A stretch of 56,432 bases of DNA from the NCBI RefSeq assembly GCF_030549525.1, contig NZ_CP130831.1, positions 4,630,001-4,686,432 of the forward strand, given 5' to 3'. Of this stretch, positions 47,648 to 56,432 are shown piece after piece; position 1 is the stretch's first letter, and each line of letters opens with the position of its first letter. The position numbers and the translations under genes are program-made. The notes under the pieces are model-generated. The model was not told the DNA's origin and did not search any database. It worked only from the letters and a program-made list of their open reading frames with translations. Source of the stretch: Stenotrophomonas sp. 704A1 (GTDB lineage: Bacteria > Pseudomonadota > Gammaproteobacteria > Xanthomonadales > Xanthomonadaceae).

Positions 47648-48418
47648 ATGAACACCAACGCGCCCCTGCCCGCCGGCGACGTGCCGGTCGAACGCAACGA
47701 CCGCACGCGCATCCTGCGCGCCTTCAATGTCAGCCTGGCCGCGGTGCTGGTGCTGGTCGCCGTGTTCGCCCTGCAGGGCACGTTCGACTGGCGACCGTGG
47801 GCGGTCGCACCACTTGAAGCCAAGGGCCTGCTGGGCCTGATCGGCGGCCCGATGCTGCATGCCTCGGTCGAGCACATCGCCGCCAACAGCATCGCGATCC
47901 TGATCCTCGGCACGCTGGCCGGCAGCGTCTACCCGAAAGCCACCGTACGCGCCCTGCCCCTGCTGTGGCTGGGCTCGGGCATCGGTGCGTGGATGCTCGG
48001 CAATCCGGGCAGCGTGCACCTGGGCGCCAGCGGCGTCACCCATGGCCTGATGTTCCTGCTGGCCGGCCTGGGCCTGCTGCGCCGCGACCGTGCGGCGATC
48101 GCCACCGGCCTGATCGGCATGCTGTTCTACGGCGGCATGCTGATGACCATCCTGCCGCACGCCGATGGTGTGTCCTGGCAATCGCACATGGGCGGAGCCT
48201 TCGCCGGCATCATCGCCGCGCTGCTGTTCCGCACGGCCGACCCGCTGCCGCCGCGCCCGCGCTACAGCTGGGAAGACGAGGAAGACGAGGCCGAAGCGTT
48301 GGCCGACGAGGAGCTGGAGCCGCCGCCGCCGCAACGCGTGCCGGTGCTGTGGCAGCCGCGCGAAGGGCAGGACTATGTGGTCGTTCCGTTCCGGCGCCCG
48401 GAAGATCCGCGCGGCTGA
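47648..48418 (+). CDS. Rhomboid family intramembrane serine protease
   Basis: 256 residues, about six helices. The catalytic serine is in HLGASGVTHG and the histidine in SWQSHMGGAFAGI; an upstream HIAANS matches the conserved His/Asn on helix 2. The C-terminal 60 residues are cytosolic and acidic or proline-rich (EDEEDEAEALADEELEPPPP). It cleaves membrane-spanning substrates; none is known here. The ATG at 47648 follows GAAGGT. Confidence 0.91.
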   Translation: MNTNAPLPAGDVPVERNDRTRILRAFNVSLAAVLVLVAVFALQGTFDWRPWAVAPLEAKGLLGLIGGPMLHASVEHIAANSIAILILGTLAGSVYPKATVRALPLLWLGSGIGAWMLGNPGSVHLGASGVTHGLMFLLAGLGLLRRDRAAIATGLIGMLFYGGMLMTILPHADGVSWQSHMGGAFAGIIAALLFRTADPLPPRPRYSWEDEEDEAEALADEELEPPPPQRVPVLWQPREGQDYVVVPFRRPEDPRG

Positions 48419-48424
48419 GCCGGA

Positions 48425-48446
48425 TGCGCCGGGCCATGCCCGGCGA
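48425..48446. repeat. SMAG-like palindrome
   Basis: CGCCGGGC/GCCCGGCG around CAT, with GGAT in place of the GTAG head. Between convergent rhomboid and glycerophosphodiesterase genes. Confidence 0.75.
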
Positions 48447-48458
48447 CGCGTTGCGACT

Positions 48459-49565
48459 TCAGTTCCCCGCCGCGCCCATCCCATCCACCGCCTGCCGGCC
48501 CAGCGCCGGATCATCGGTGAAGAACGCATCGATGCCGGTGGCCAGGTAGGCCCGCATCTCGGCGATCGATCCCTCGGCATTGCGCGCGTTGTCGGCGCCC
48601 TTGCGCAGGTTGCTGGGCTGGAAGTGGTTTTCCGGGCGGAAGGTGTACGGGATCACCATCAGGCCCACGGCATGCGCGTCCTGCACCAGCGTGGTCGCTG
48701 TCCCCAGGGCGCCCTTGGCATCGAGCGGAATGATCGAGCGCAGCTCCGGGCCGATGCCATCGGCGTAGCCGGCGATGTCCTTCAATCCGGCGGGGGTCAT
48801 CATCTGTGCGTAGGTCAGCGCGCCACCGGCCTTGGCGATGTCGGCCGGCTGGGTGTCGCCCTTCCACAGCAGCTGCAGCAGGCGGATGTTGCTGCCCCGC
48901 GGAATCCTGCCGCGCAGATAGCGCAGGTTGGCGGTCTCGAACGACTGGATGGTGACCGGGCCGACGTTGGTATAGGCGTTGCCGCGCAGCGCGGACAGCA
49001 GTTTGTCTTCCATCGGCAGGCCGATCGACTGGAAGTAGGTCGGGTGCTTGATCTCCGGTACCAGGCCGATGCCGCGGTTGGCGCGGCCGGCCTGCTGCAC
49101 CAGGAAGGCCAGGATCTCGTCCAGGCTGGCGATGCGGAACTGGCCGTCGTAGGCGGTGCTGCGCAGCGCCGGCAGGCGCTCGCGCGCGTACAGGGTCTTC
49201 AGCTCGGCCAGGGTGAAGTCTTCGGTGAACCAGCCTTCCACGGTCTGCCCATCGATGACCTTGCGGGTCTTCCGCTTGGCGAACTCCTCGTGTTCGGCCA
49301 CGTCGGTGGTGCCGCCGATCTCGTTCTCGTGGCGGGCCACCATCACCCCGTCCTTGGTCATCACCAGGTCCGGCTCGATGTAGTCGGCGCCATCGGCGAT
49401 GGCCTGCGCGTAGGCGGCCAGGGTGTGCTCGGGCAGCAGCGCGCTTGCGCCGCGATGACCGTAGACCGATGCCTTGGGTGCAGCCGGGGTGGAAGATTCA
49501 GCACTCATGGCCACCGATGGTGCCACGGCCAGCGACAACAGCAACGCACAACCCCACGACTTCAC
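48459..49565 (-). CDS. glpQ: Periplasmic glycerophosphodiester phosphodiesterase
   Basis: 368 residues from a GTG start with GGGGAAG at good spacing. Signal peptide 1-20 or so, then YGHRGASALLPEHTLAAYAQAI and YIEPDLVMTKDGVMVARHE, the catalytic His-Arg and metal-binding Glu-Asp of GlpQ. It releases glycerol-3-phosphate from lipid head-group diesters in the periplasm using calcium. ATGs further upstream would put the signal peptide inside the protein, so GTG is preferred. Confidence 0.92.
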   Translation of the reverse strand: MKSWGCALLLSLAVAPSVAMSAESSTPAAPKASVYGHRGASALLPEHTLAAYAQAIADGADYIEPDLVMTKDGVMVARHENEIGGTTDVAEHEEFAKRKTRKVIDGQTVEGWFTEDFTLAELKTLYARERLPALRSTAYDGQFRIASLDEILAFLVQQAGRANRGIGLVPEIKHPTYFQSIGLPMEDKLLSALRGNAYTNVGPVTIQSFETANLRYLRGRIPRGSNIRLLQLLWKGDTQPADIAKAGGALTYAQMMTPAGLKDIAGYADGIGPELRSIIPLDAKGALGTATTLVQDAHAVGLMVIPYTFRPENHFQPSNLRKGADNARNAEGSIAEMRAYLATGIDAFFTDDPALGRQAVDGMGAAGN

Positions 49566-49642
49566 TGCGACTTCCCCAAAGCGGTATGTGATGGGCGTCA
49601 GTATGCGGCGGCAATATGACAGGCGGGGGAAGCGCGCAGCTG

Positions 49643-49675
49643 CAGGGCCGGGCACATGCTCGGCGATGCCCCTAC
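49643..49675 (-). repeat. Degenerate SMAG element overlapping the mnmE stop
   Basis: On the minus strand a GTAG (49672-49675) includes the TAG stop of mnmE and is followed by GGGCATCGCCGAGCATGTG and CCCGGC, an imperfect hairpin. Similarity to intact copies is partial. Confidence 0.45.
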
Positions 49676-51021
49676 TTGCCGATGCAGAAACTGGAAAAGA
49701 TCCGGCCCAGCAGGTCATCGGCACTCATCTGCCCGGTGATCTCACCCAGCGCGTCGTGCGCCAGCCGCAGCTCCTCGGCGGCCAGTTCCAGGTGTTCGTG
49801 CGCCAGCTCGGCATCGGCGCGCTGCGCATGTTGCTGCGCGCGTTCGATGGCATCCACATGGCGGGTACGCGCGGAGAATTCGCCCTCCACCTGCTCGCCT
49901 GCCCCGGCCGACGCGATCGAGCGCAGGCGCGCATGCAGGTCCTCCAGACCGGCGCCGGTGGCGGCCGAGACCAGCACCCGATCCGGATCGTCCAGCGCCG
50001 GCGCGGTCACCAGCAGGTCCGACTTGTTGTGGATGTAGACCTTGTGCGGCACCGCCGCCACCGCCTCGCCCAGCGCGGCTTCGCCGGCGGCGGGGTCACG
50101 CGCATCCAGCACGATCAACGCCAGGTCGGTGCGCTCGATCTCCACATGGGCGCGGCGCATGCCTTCGCGTTCGATCACATCCCCGCCCTCACGCAGGCCG
50201 GCGGTATCGACCAGGGTCAGCTCCAGCCCATCCAGGCGGATGGTCTCGCGCAGGGTGTCACGGGTGGTACCGGCAATGTCGGTGACGATGGCGCGTTCGC
50301 TGCCGGCCAGCGCATTGAGCAATGAACTCTTGCCGGCGTTGGGCGGGCCGACCAGCACGGCATGCAGGCCATCGCGCAGACGGCGCCCGCGTTCGGCATC
50401 ACGGCGCAGCAGCGCCAGGTCACCACGCGCCTGTTCCAGGCCGCGCCGCACCTGTGCACCACCGAGCGTATCCAGCGGTTCGTCGGCGAAGTCGATGGCG
50501 GCTTCCACGTGGATGCGCAGCAGCACCAGCTGCTCGACCACGACGTCGATGCGGCGCGAGAACACGCCGTCCAGCGAACGGCGCGCGGCGCGGGCAGCGC
50601 GGCTGTCACCCGCGGCGATCAGGTCGGCAATGGCCTCGGCCTGGGCCAGATCGAGCTTGCCGTTGAGGAAGGCACGTTCACTGAACTCCCCCGGCCGCGC
50701 CTGGCGGGCGCCCAGCGCGATGCAGCGCGCGACCAGCTGCTGCAGCAGTACCGGGCTGCCATGGCCCTGCAGCTCCACCACCTCTTCACCGGTGAAGCTG
50801 TTCGGTGCCGGGAACCACAGCACGATACCGTCGTCGATCACCTCGCCCTCGGCATCGCGCAGGCGCGCGTAGTGCGCGTGGCGCGGGCGCAGCGTGGGCG
50901 CGCCCAGCGCCATGGCGATGGCCGCGGCGCGCGGGCCGGACAGTCGCAGCAGGCCGACACCGCCGGCGCCGGGGGCGCTGGCGATGGCCACGATGGTGTC
51001 GGTACGGGTCGCGTCATTCAT
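49672..51021 (-). CDS. mnmE: tRNA modification GTPase MnmE (TrmE)
   Basis: 449 residues. The N-terminal THF-binding domain has [22 protein letters not shown]; the G domain has [22 protein letters not shown] and NKSDL; the C-terminus ends in the catalytic CIGK. With MnmG it makes the cmnm5 modification at U34 of certain tRNAs. It begins three bases after the stop of the deacetylase-caspase gene, so it is translated from the same transcript. Confidence 0.96.
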   Translation of the reverse strand: MNDATRTDTIVAIASAPGAGGVGLLRLSGPRAAAIAMALGAPTLRPRHAHYARLRDAEGEVIDDGIVLWFPAPNSFTGEEVVELQGHGSPVLLQQLVARCIALGARQARPGEFSERAFLNGKLDLAQAEAIADLIAAGDSRAARAARRSLDGVFSRRIDVVVEQLVLLRIHVEAAIDFADEPLDTLGGAQVRRGLEQARGDLALLRRDAERGRRLRDGLHAVLVGPPNAGKSSLLNALAGSERAIVTDIAGTTRDTLRETIRLDGLELTLVDTAGLREGGDVIEREGMRRAHVEIERTDLALIVLDARDPAAGEAALGEAVAAVPHKVYIHNKSDLLVTAPALDDPDRVLVSAATGAGLEDLHARLRSIASAGAGEQVEGEFSARTRHVDAIERAQQHAQRADAELAHEHLELAAEELRLAHDALGEITGQMSADDLLGRIFSSFCIGK

Positions 51022-51024
51022 GGC

Positions 51025-53694
51025 TCAGAGTTTCTCCAGCTGCGCGCGCGCCTGGGCAGCACCGCTGCCCTGCGGCTGCAGGGCCAGGTAGGTGGTATAG
51101 GCCTGCCTGGCCCTGGCCCTGTCGCCGGCGTGGAAGTACGCATCGCCCAGATTGAGGTGGGCCACCGCACGCGAGGGATCGATCTTCAGGGTGTTTTCCA
51201 GCCAGCGCGCGGCTTCGGCATAGCGCTGCTGGCGGTAGTAGACGAAGCCGAGGTTGTTGGCCGCCTGGGCGAAGTCCGGGCGCAGTTTCAGTGCTTCGGC
51301 GAACTGCGCGGCGGCGGCCTCGTACTGCTTCTCGCGGTACAGCTGCAGGCCACGGTCGTTGGCCTGCTGCGCGCGCTGGCGGTCCGAGGCCGGGCCGGCA
51401 CTGGGCACCACCAGCGTCGCCCTGCCCCCCTGCAGGTCGGCCACGGTGACCGGTGCTTCGCTGGGCTTCGCGTCCTGCGCGGCATCGACCTTGTTGTTGA
51501 GGGCAATCGCATCGGGGGTCAGCTGGCGGGTGTCGGCGTTGAGGTATTCCTGGCTGTCCGGCAGCTGGAACACGAACTCGCCGCCCTGCGAACCGGGCAG
51601 GCTGCCGAAGGCCGGGGTCTGCTGCGAGACCGCCGATACCGCCGGCGCCACGTAGGCCGCCAGCTCGGTGCCGGTGATCAGGCCATCACCGTTGAGGTCG
51701 CCCTTGCCGGCCAATGCCTGCAGCAGCACCCAGGTGAACACCGAATGGCCATTCGGGCCGGCATCGGCCACCTGCTGGTCGGCGCCGCCGGCGGTGAGCA
51801 TCTGACGCGCGCTGCGCCGGGCGTTCTCGCGCAGGAATGCGGACGACGAGGGACCGCCGCGGGTCAGGCCGAGGCCGCTGTAGCAGGCGTCCATCACGAA
51901 CATCACGTGCTTGGCCTGCAGGCTTTCGGCGATGTTCTGGATGTCGGTCATCGCGATCGCGTCGGTGGCGAACTCCTTCGGGTCCGAATCAACCGGGATG
52001 ATGTAGCCGAGGTCGCGCCCGGAGGCGAGCTGGCGGGTAGCACCGTGGCCGGCGAAGAACACGAACACGCGGTCGTTGCGGCCGGTGCGGTCATCGGCCA
52101 GCCGGTCGTGGAAGGCGGCGAGGATGTTGTTGCGGGTGGCCTGCTCGTTCTTCAGCACGATCACCTGCGAAGCCGGAAAACCGAACTGCCCGGTCAGCGT
52201 GTCGGCCACCGCCTGTGCATCGTGGCTGGCGTACTCAAGCTTCGGCCACTTGGCGTAGTTGTCGATGCCGACCACGATCGCCCACGATTTCTCGTACCCG
52301 GTGGTGACCGTGGCGTCGCGGTCACTGCCCTTGCGGGGGCGGGCGACGCTGAAGTCGCGGCCGTTCCAGCCGGCGAACTGGTAGCCGTCGGCGATCAGGC
52401 GATCGAGGATCTGCGGCAGCGCCTTCACCGCGCGGTCGTGGATGTCGTGGAACAGGATGATGCCGCGCTGTTCCTTGCTGACCTGGTCGAGCACCCGCTG
52501 CACGATCGATTCCGGCACCGGGTCGGCCCAGTCCATTGAATCGATGTTCCACATGATCGACTTCAGGCCGGCCTCGTTGAGCAGCTGCAGGCCTTCGGCA
52601 TTGCGCGCGCCGTAGGGGAAGCGGAACAGCGGCGCACGTTTGCCGTCGACATCCTTCAGCAGCGCATCGGTGTCCAGCACCTGCTGGCGCAGCGCGTCGC
52701 CGGAGGTGCGCGACAACTGCGCGTGGGTCAGGCTGTGGTTGCCGACCGCATAGCCTTCTTCCATCAGGCTGCGGCTGATCTTCGCCATCGGCCCGAGGCT
52801 GACCGTGCCATCGGCGTCGACCTTGCCAAGATTGCGGCCGACCTCGAAGAACACGCCGGGCACGTCATAGCGCTTGAGGATGGCCACCACTTCATCGGTA
52901 TAGGCCTTGTGCGGGCCATCGTCGAAGGTCAGCACCACGGTCTTGGCCGGCAGGTCGCGGCCGAAGATCTCGCGGTCGTTGTCCTTCATCGACATCGGGT
53001 AGGGCTCGATCACGCCGTAATCGCGCAGGATCGCCTCGCGGCTGTAGTCCTTGTGCAGGTGGGCGATGTAGTCGTCCCACTTCTCCCGCTTCAGCTCGAT
53101 GGCGCGGGTGCGCTCGAAGCGGCTGAAGATGCGGGTCAGTTCCTGGTTGTAGTTTCGCTCGATCTCGTCGAGCGCCTCCAGGTCCTCGCCGATGCGCTGA
53201 TGCAGTTTCACCGCCGGCAGCGAGGAATCGGCACCGACCCGCTCGTGCAGGTCGCGCAGCACTTCGCGGAAGGCGAGGCGATCGGCATCGAACAGCTCCG
53301 GTGCCGATTCGATGTAGTCCAGCACGCTGCCAAGGGTGGCGAAGCGCCGCGGGCTGCCACCGCGCAGCAGGCTGTCGAACTGCGCGGCGATGGCCGTGCG
53401 CTGTTCCAGCCCGTCGTGGAACAGCTGCTGGCCGATGCGGGTGGAGGTGCCACGGTCGGTGGGCGACTGCGCGTGTTCGTCGGCCAGCAGCACGATGATG
53501 CGGCGGTAGCCGTCCAGCTGCTTCTGCAAAGCATCCAGCAGCGGCGCGGCGGCGGGGTCGGCAGCGGCCGCGGCCCGCGCGCTCGCCTGGGTCGGGGTGG
53601 CCGGCGCCTGCGTGTCGTTGTTGGTACACCCGGCGACGAGCAGGGTCAGCAGCAGCGAGGCCAGCAACAGGTGGAACGACGGCACACGCGGCAT
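51025..53694 (-). CDS. Lipoprotein with polysaccharide deacetylase, caspase-like, EF-hand and TPR parts
   Basis: 889 residues. The lipobox LVAGC places Cys23 as the lipid anchor. Residues 45-245 are helical with no family recognised. The NodB deacetylase (250-450) has TFDDGP (256-261), metal His320 and His324 in HSLTHAQLS, FRFPYG (357-362) and LFHDIHD (414-420), so it looks active. A caspase/C14 domain (468-660) has the dyad His550 (AGHG) and Cys604 (DACYSG). DLNGDGLITGTE (666-677) is a canonical 12-residue EF-hand loop. Three TPR-like repeats fill 774-873. It should sit in the cell envelope and act on glycan and protein. Substrates are unknown. The gene lies between yidC and mnmE, three bases before mnmE. 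The ATG at 53694 is fixed by the lipoprotein signal. Confidence 0.9.
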   Translation of the reverse strand: MPRVPSFHLLLASLLLTLLVAGCTNNDTQAPATPTQASARAAAAADPAAAPLLDALQKQLDGYRRIIVLLADEHAQSPTDRGTSTRIGQQLFHDGLEQRTAIAAQFDSLLRGGSPRRFATLGSVLDYIESAPELFDADRLAFREVLRDLHERVGADSSLPAVKLHQRIGEDLEALDEIERNYNQELTRIFSRFERTRAIELKREKWDDYIAHLHKDYSREAILRDYGVIEPYPMSMKDNDREIFGRDLPAKTVVLTFDDGPHKAYTDEVVAILKRYDVPGVFFEVGRNLGKVDADGTVSLGPMAKISRSLMEEGYAVGNHSLTHAQLSRTSGDALRQQVLDTDALLKDVDGKRAPLFRFPYGARNAEGLQLLNEAGLKSIMWNIDSMDWADPVPESIVQRVLDQVSKEQRGIILFHDIHDRAVKALPQILDRLIADGYQFAGWNGRDFSVARPRKGSDRDATVTTGYEKSWAIVVGIDNYAKWPKLEYASHDAQAVADTLTGQFGFPASQVIVLKNEQATRNNILAAFHDRLADDRTGRNDRVFVFFAGHGATRQLASGRDLGYIIPVDSDPKEFATDAIAMTDIQNIAESLQAKHVMFVMDACYSGLGLTRGGPSSSAFLRENARRSARQMLTAGGADQQVADAGPNGHSVFTWVLLQALAGKGDLNGDGLITGTELAAYVAPAVSAVSQQTPAFGSLPGSQGGEFVFQLPDSQEYLNADTRQLTPDAIALNNKVDAAQDAKPSEAPVTVADLQGGRATLVVPSAGPASDRQRAQQANDRGLQLYREKQYEAAAAQFAEALKLRPDFAQAANNLGFVYYRQQRYAEAARWLENTLKIDPSRAVAHLNLGDAYFHAGDRARARQAYTTYLALQPQGSGAAQARAQLEKL

Positions 53695-53746
53695 GGCGGA
53701 CTCAGGCTGGGGGGAACAGTGTGCGGGCGATTCTAACGCCACATGC

Positions 53747-53774
53747 GCAAAGCCCGCCTTGCGGCGGGCTTTGC
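53747..53774 (-). terminator. Hairpin after yidC, possible terminator
   Basis: A perfect 12-bp stem, GCAAAGCCCGCC / GGCGGGCTTTGC, with a four-base loop between yidC and the deacetylase-caspase gene. There is only a TTT in the stem and no T run after it, so it may attenuate rather than stop the operon. Confidence 0.5.
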
Positions 53775-53780
53775 AGGGCC

Positions 53781-53803
53781 AGCCGGCCAGCGGCCGGCTC
53801 CAC
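53781..53803 (-). repeat. SMAG-like repeat
   Basis: On the minus strand GTGG followed by AGCCGGCC/GGCCGGCT; the head is GTGG rather than GTAG. Next to the yidC stop. Confidence 0.65.
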
Positions 53804-53822
53804 CCGTCGGCGCAGACGCGCC

Positions 53823-55538
53823 TTACTTTTTCTTGGCCGGTGCGGTGGTGGCGGTGGCCGGAACCGGGTCGCTGCCGTGGCGCTTGGTCATCCACCACTG
53901 CTGCAGCAGGCCCAGGCCGCCGTTGACCACCCAGTACAGCACCAGACCGGACGGCATGAAGGCCATCATGACGCCGAACACCAGCGGCATGAACTGCATC
54001 ATCTTCTGCTGCATCGGGTCCATGCCCGGTGCCGGGGTCAGCTTCTGGGTGAACCACATCACCGCCACGTTGATCACCGGCAGGATGAAGTACGGGTCAC
54101 GCGCGGTCAGGTCCTGGATCCAGCCGAACCAGGGCGCCTGGCGCAGTTCAACCGATTCCACCAGCACCCAGTACAGCGCGAAGAAGATCGGCATCTGGAT
54201 GAGGATCGGCAGACAGCCGCCCATCGGATTGATCTTCTCCTTCTTGTACAGCTCCATCATCGCGGTCTGGAACTTCTGGCGGTCGTCGCCGTAGCGTTCC
54301 TTCAGCTGCGCGATGCGCGGCTGGAACCGGCGCATCTTGGCGCCGCTCTTGTACTGGGTCGCCGACAGCGGGTACAGCACGATCTTCAGCAGCACCACCA
54401 GGCCGACAATGGCCCAGCCCCAGTTGCCCACCAGCTTGTGCACCTGGTTGAGCACCCAGAACAGGCCCTGGCCGATCACCGCCATCATCGAGAAGCGGCT
54501 GTAGTCGACCACGCGGTCCAGGCCCGGCACGTCTTCCTTGGCGATCAGGTTGACCAGCTTCGGGCCGACCCACAGGCGGGCCTCGGTGCTGGTCGACTGG
54601 CCCGGGGCCACGGTGAAGGCCGGGCCACGCGCCTCGATCAGGTCACGGCCGGCGACCTGCGACAGCACGTAGTGCGCGGTCTGGTCCTTTTGCGGGATCC
54701 AGGCGGTGAAGAAGTGGTGCTGCAGCATCGCCAGCCAGCCGCCGGTGATGTTCTGGTTCAGCGCGCCATCGTCCAGGTAATCCTTGAACGCACGACGCTG
54801 GTACTTCTTGTCGTTGTCGTACCAGGTGGCACCGTTGAAGCTGAACGAATCCGGATTGGTCATGCTCCGCGACAGGATCGTCGGGGTGCGGTCCAGGGTG
54901 CGGTACACGTAGCCGTTCCACGGCGCGGCACCGGCATTGCTGACTTCGTCCTTGAAGCGGATCGCATACTCGTTGCGGCCCACGGTCAGGGTGCGCTTGA
55001 TGGTCACACCGTTGTCGCCGGTCCACACGAAGGGGATCTGCAGTTCGTTCTGGCCCTTGGCCAGCACGAAGTCGCGGGTATCACCGACCAGCTTGAAACC
55101 GTCGGCACCCGGCACCGGGGTGTTCTTGTCTTCGCTGGCCCAACCGCTGATCGCGCTGTAGGGATGCGCGGGGTCTTCGGTCAGCAGGCGCACCGGCGGA
55201 CTGCCCTCGTCCTTGCTCTGCGGGAACTGCAGCAGCTCGGCATCCAGCACACGGCCGCCATCGAGCTGCAGGCGCAGCACGTCGGTGGTCACGGTCACGC
55301 GCTGTGCGGACGGCGTGGCGGCGGCCTGGGCCTGTGCCGCCGGCTGGCCCGGGGCACCGGGAACCGTTGCGCTGGGGATGCTGCCCGGGGTCGCGCCCGG
55401 AACGCTCTGTGCGGCGGCCGGTGCCGAGCTGGTGGTCGGTGCCGGGGCCGGAACGGCCTTTTCACGGCTCCACTCCATCCACAGCAGCACGGCCACCATC
55501 AGCCAGGCAAAGATCAGGAATACACGGGTCTGGTTCAT
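53823..55538 (-). CDS. yidC: Membrane protein insertase YidC
   Basis: 571 residues. The N-terminal helix (6-22), a large periplasmic domain (about 60-340) and the five-helix insertase core are present: [35 protein letters not shown] and a C-terminal [12 protein letters not shown] tail. It inserts and folds inner-membrane proteins with or without Sec. Start and the rnpA stop share one base (TGATG). Confidence 0.96.
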   Translation of the reverse strand: MNQTRVFLIFAWLMVAVLLWMEWSREKAVPAPAPTTSSAPAAAQSVPGATPGSIPSATVPGAPGQPAAQAQAAATPSAQRVTVTTDVLRLQLDGGRVLDAELLQFPQSKDEGSPPVRLLTEDPAHPYSAISGWASEDKNTPVPGADGFKLVGDTRDFVLAKGQNELQIPFVWTGDNGVTIKRTLTVGRNEYAIRFKDEVSNAGAAPWNGYVYRTLDRTPTILSRSMTNPDSFSFNGATWYDNDKKYQRRAFKDYLDDGALNQNITGGWLAMLQHHFFTAWIPQKDQTAHYVLSQVAGRDLIEARGPAFTVAPGQSTSTEARLWVGPKLVNLIAKEDVPGLDRVVDYSRFSMMAVIGQGLFWVLNQVHKLVGNWGWAIVGLVVLLKIVLYPLSATQYKSGAKMRRFQPRIAQLKERYGDDRQKFQTAMMELYKKEKINPMGGCLPILIQMPIFFALYWVLVESVELRQAPWFGWIQDLTARDPYFILPVINVAVMWFTQKLTPAPGMDPMQQKMMQFMPLVFGVMMAFMPSGLVLYWVVNGGLGLLQQWWMTKRHGSDPVPATATTAPAKKK

Positions 55539-55996
55539 CAGCAGGCAGGCTCAGCGGGGCCGGGACGCGGTGCCGGCTCGGTGATGGAAGAAATGGCGAT
55601 GCCATCAGGCGGCGGCATTGTGCCGTCCACGCCCGGCGCGGGCAATGCGCGCAGGCGCCGCAACAGGCGCAGAAAGGCCTGGCGGATGTCGTCGTTGCTG
55701 GCGTTACGCGCAGCACTACGGGCCACGACGACGAAGTCGCCTGGCTGGATGTCGGTTCGTGTCTGACGCAGGGCGTCGCGCAGCACGCGCTTGATCCGGT
55801 TGCGCCCGACGGCATGCGGATCGACCTTGCGGGACACCGCCAGACCCAGCCTGGCCGGCCGGTCTGCCGGCAGCCAGTGCAGGGTCATCAGCGGATCGGA
55901 CACACGGCGGGCGCCGTTGAAGACCGTTGAATATTCGGCACGCGTGCGAACCCGCGCAGAGCGAGGGAATCGCTTGCGCGGGTCTGCAGTATTCAC
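55538..55996 (-). CDS. rnpA: Ribonuclease P protein component
   Basis: About 152 residues from a GTG at 55996, or 164 from an ATG at 56032 that lies five bases after the rpmH stop; sequence alone does not decide. The RnpA core is [18 protein letters not shown] and [24 protein letters not shown], the RNA-binding helix. A Pro/Ala-rich tail of about 30 residues follows the conserved fold. It supports the catalytic RNA in tRNA 5' processing. It runs straight into yidC by a one-base overlap, without the small yidD gene often found between them. Confidence 0.93.
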   Translation of the reverse strand: MNTADPRKRFPRSARVRTRAEYSTVFNGARRVSDPLMTLHWLPADRPARLGLAVSRKVDPHAVGRNRIKRVLRDALRQTRTDIQPGDFVVVARSAARNASNDDIRQAFLRLLRRLRALPAPGVDGTMPPPDGIAISSITEPAPRPGPAEPAC

Positions 55997-56037
55997 TGTC
56001 GAATGGATTGCGTCTGCCGCTGGATGCGGCATGGCAA

Positions 56038-56178
56038 TCAGGCGCTCAGGACTTTGCGGCCCTTGGCGCGGCGACGCGACAGGATCTTGCGGCCGTCAGC
56101 GGTCTTCATACGGGCACGGAAGCCGTGGTCGCGCTTACGCTTGAGGTTGCTGGGCTGGAAGGTGCGCTTGGTGGCCAT
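56038..56178 (-). CDS. rpmH: Ribosomal protein L34
   Basis: 46 residues, too short for most ORF cut-offs. Translation reads [20 protein letters not shown] and continues [20 protein letters not shown], ending KVLSA, a complete L34. It is the first gene of the rpmH-rnpA-yidC cluster. An upstream GAGAGG serves as ribosome site. Confidence 0.96.
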   Translation of the reverse strand: MATKRTFQPSNLKRKRDHGFRARMKTADGRKILSRRRAKGRKVLSA

Positions 56179-56216
56179 GTGGGCCTCTCGTATGAATGGG
56201 ACGGAAAGAACCGGAA

Positions 56217-56246
56217 ATTTTAGAGAGGTGTACCCCCTCGCGTCAA
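56217..56246 (-). promoter_or_regulatory. Sigma70-type promoter of the rpmH operon
   Basis: On the minus strand TTGACG (56246-56241) and TAAAAT (56222-56217) are separated by 18 bases, about 40 bases before the rpmH ATG. Both boxes are close to consensus, fitting strong expression of a ribosomal protein gene. Confidence 0.72.
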
Positions 56247-56249
56247 GCC

Positions 56250-56432
56250 CTGACAGCTACGCCAATTCACCGGCCTGTGCAATAGCTGTGGATGTTTTTG
56301 TGAATAAGTGGGGGACAAGCATTCCGAAGCCCGGCCTGCGGTGGTAGTCTGAGCCATCCATTTCCCCCCTTTCAGGCCTGTGTTTGGGCGTCTTTGCGCG
56401 CCTATCCGCCGGCCACCGGACAATTATTGCTG
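56250..56432. other. Origin-proximal region with DnaA-box-like sites
   Basis: TGTGGATGT (56287-56295) and TGTGAATAA (56300-56308) are each one or two bases from the DnaA box TGTGGATAA, in the same orientation. The rpmH-rnpA side and the direction of transcription place dnaA just beyond the right edge, on the plus strand. No coding region is seen here. I cannot tell whether this is oriC itself or only the dnaA promoter region. Confidence 0.5.

Noticed and set aside
50362..52539. A 725-residue plus-strand frame opposite mnmE and the deacetylase-caspase gene
   Set aside because: Same reason: compositional artefact opposite genes with catalytic motifs.
55538..55890. Possible yidD hidden in another frame of rnpA
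   Set aside because: Alternative minus-strand frames there encode Cys/Ser/Arg-rich peptides unlike YidD.

Overview
The window looks like a chromosomal segment of a Stenotrophomonas species, probably of the S. maltophilia complex (Xanthomonadaceae). The support is high G+C, many short GTAG-headed palindromes of the SMAG type between genes, and protein families typical of xanthomonads. The right end approaches the chromosomal origin: rpmH, rnpA, yidC and mnmE run leftwards, and the last 250 bases have two near-consensus DnaA boxes just before where dnaA would be expected. This assignment is inference from sequence features; no database was searched.

Left part (1-8.3 kb): the end of a BenE-type benzoate transporter, a DUF2628-like membrane protein, a signal-peptide-bearing lytic transglycosylase fused to a hexose-phosphate mutarotase, an egtB-egtD ergothioneine pair, a membrane diguanylate cyclase, a YchJ-like protein and a TSUP transporter. 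From 8.3 to 13.9 kb there is a complete three-gene SMC-like condensin operon of the Wadjet/MksBEF kind (jetA, jetB, jetC) with no jetD nuclease gene beside it. folE lies directly upstream on the same strand.

Middle (14.8-34.5 kb): a five-gene MarR-controlled aromatic-acid type efflux operon (marR, DUF1656, HlyD adaptor, NodT outer-membrane factor, FUSC pump) with a clear palindromic operator; an unknown small gene surrounded by SMAG repeats; recC-recB-recD with 4-bp overlaps; and mlaFEDCB-mlaA, the whole phospholipid-retention pathway in one operon, closed by a strong bidirectional terminator shared with a glutathione peroxidase gene.

Right part (34.6-56.4 kb): a cysteine-rich lipoprotein, rmuC, a glutathione S-transferase, a quinone-oxidoreductase-like dehydrogenase divergent from a LysR regulator, LysE and amino-acid permeases, an M19 dipeptidase, a TelA-like gene coupled to an unknown membrane protein, an RlmI-like methyltransferase, a TerC/Alx-type transporter behind a recognisable manganese (yybP-ykoY) riboswitch, a rhomboid protease, and a periplasmic glycerophosphodiesterase. 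The origin-proximal cluster follows, with an 889-residue lipoprotein inserted between yidC and mnmE. It joins a polysaccharide deacetylase, a caspase-like peptidase, an EF-hand loop and TPRs. I consider this protein, the JetD-less Jet operon, the transglycosylase-mutarotase fusion and the riboswitch the most interesting contents.
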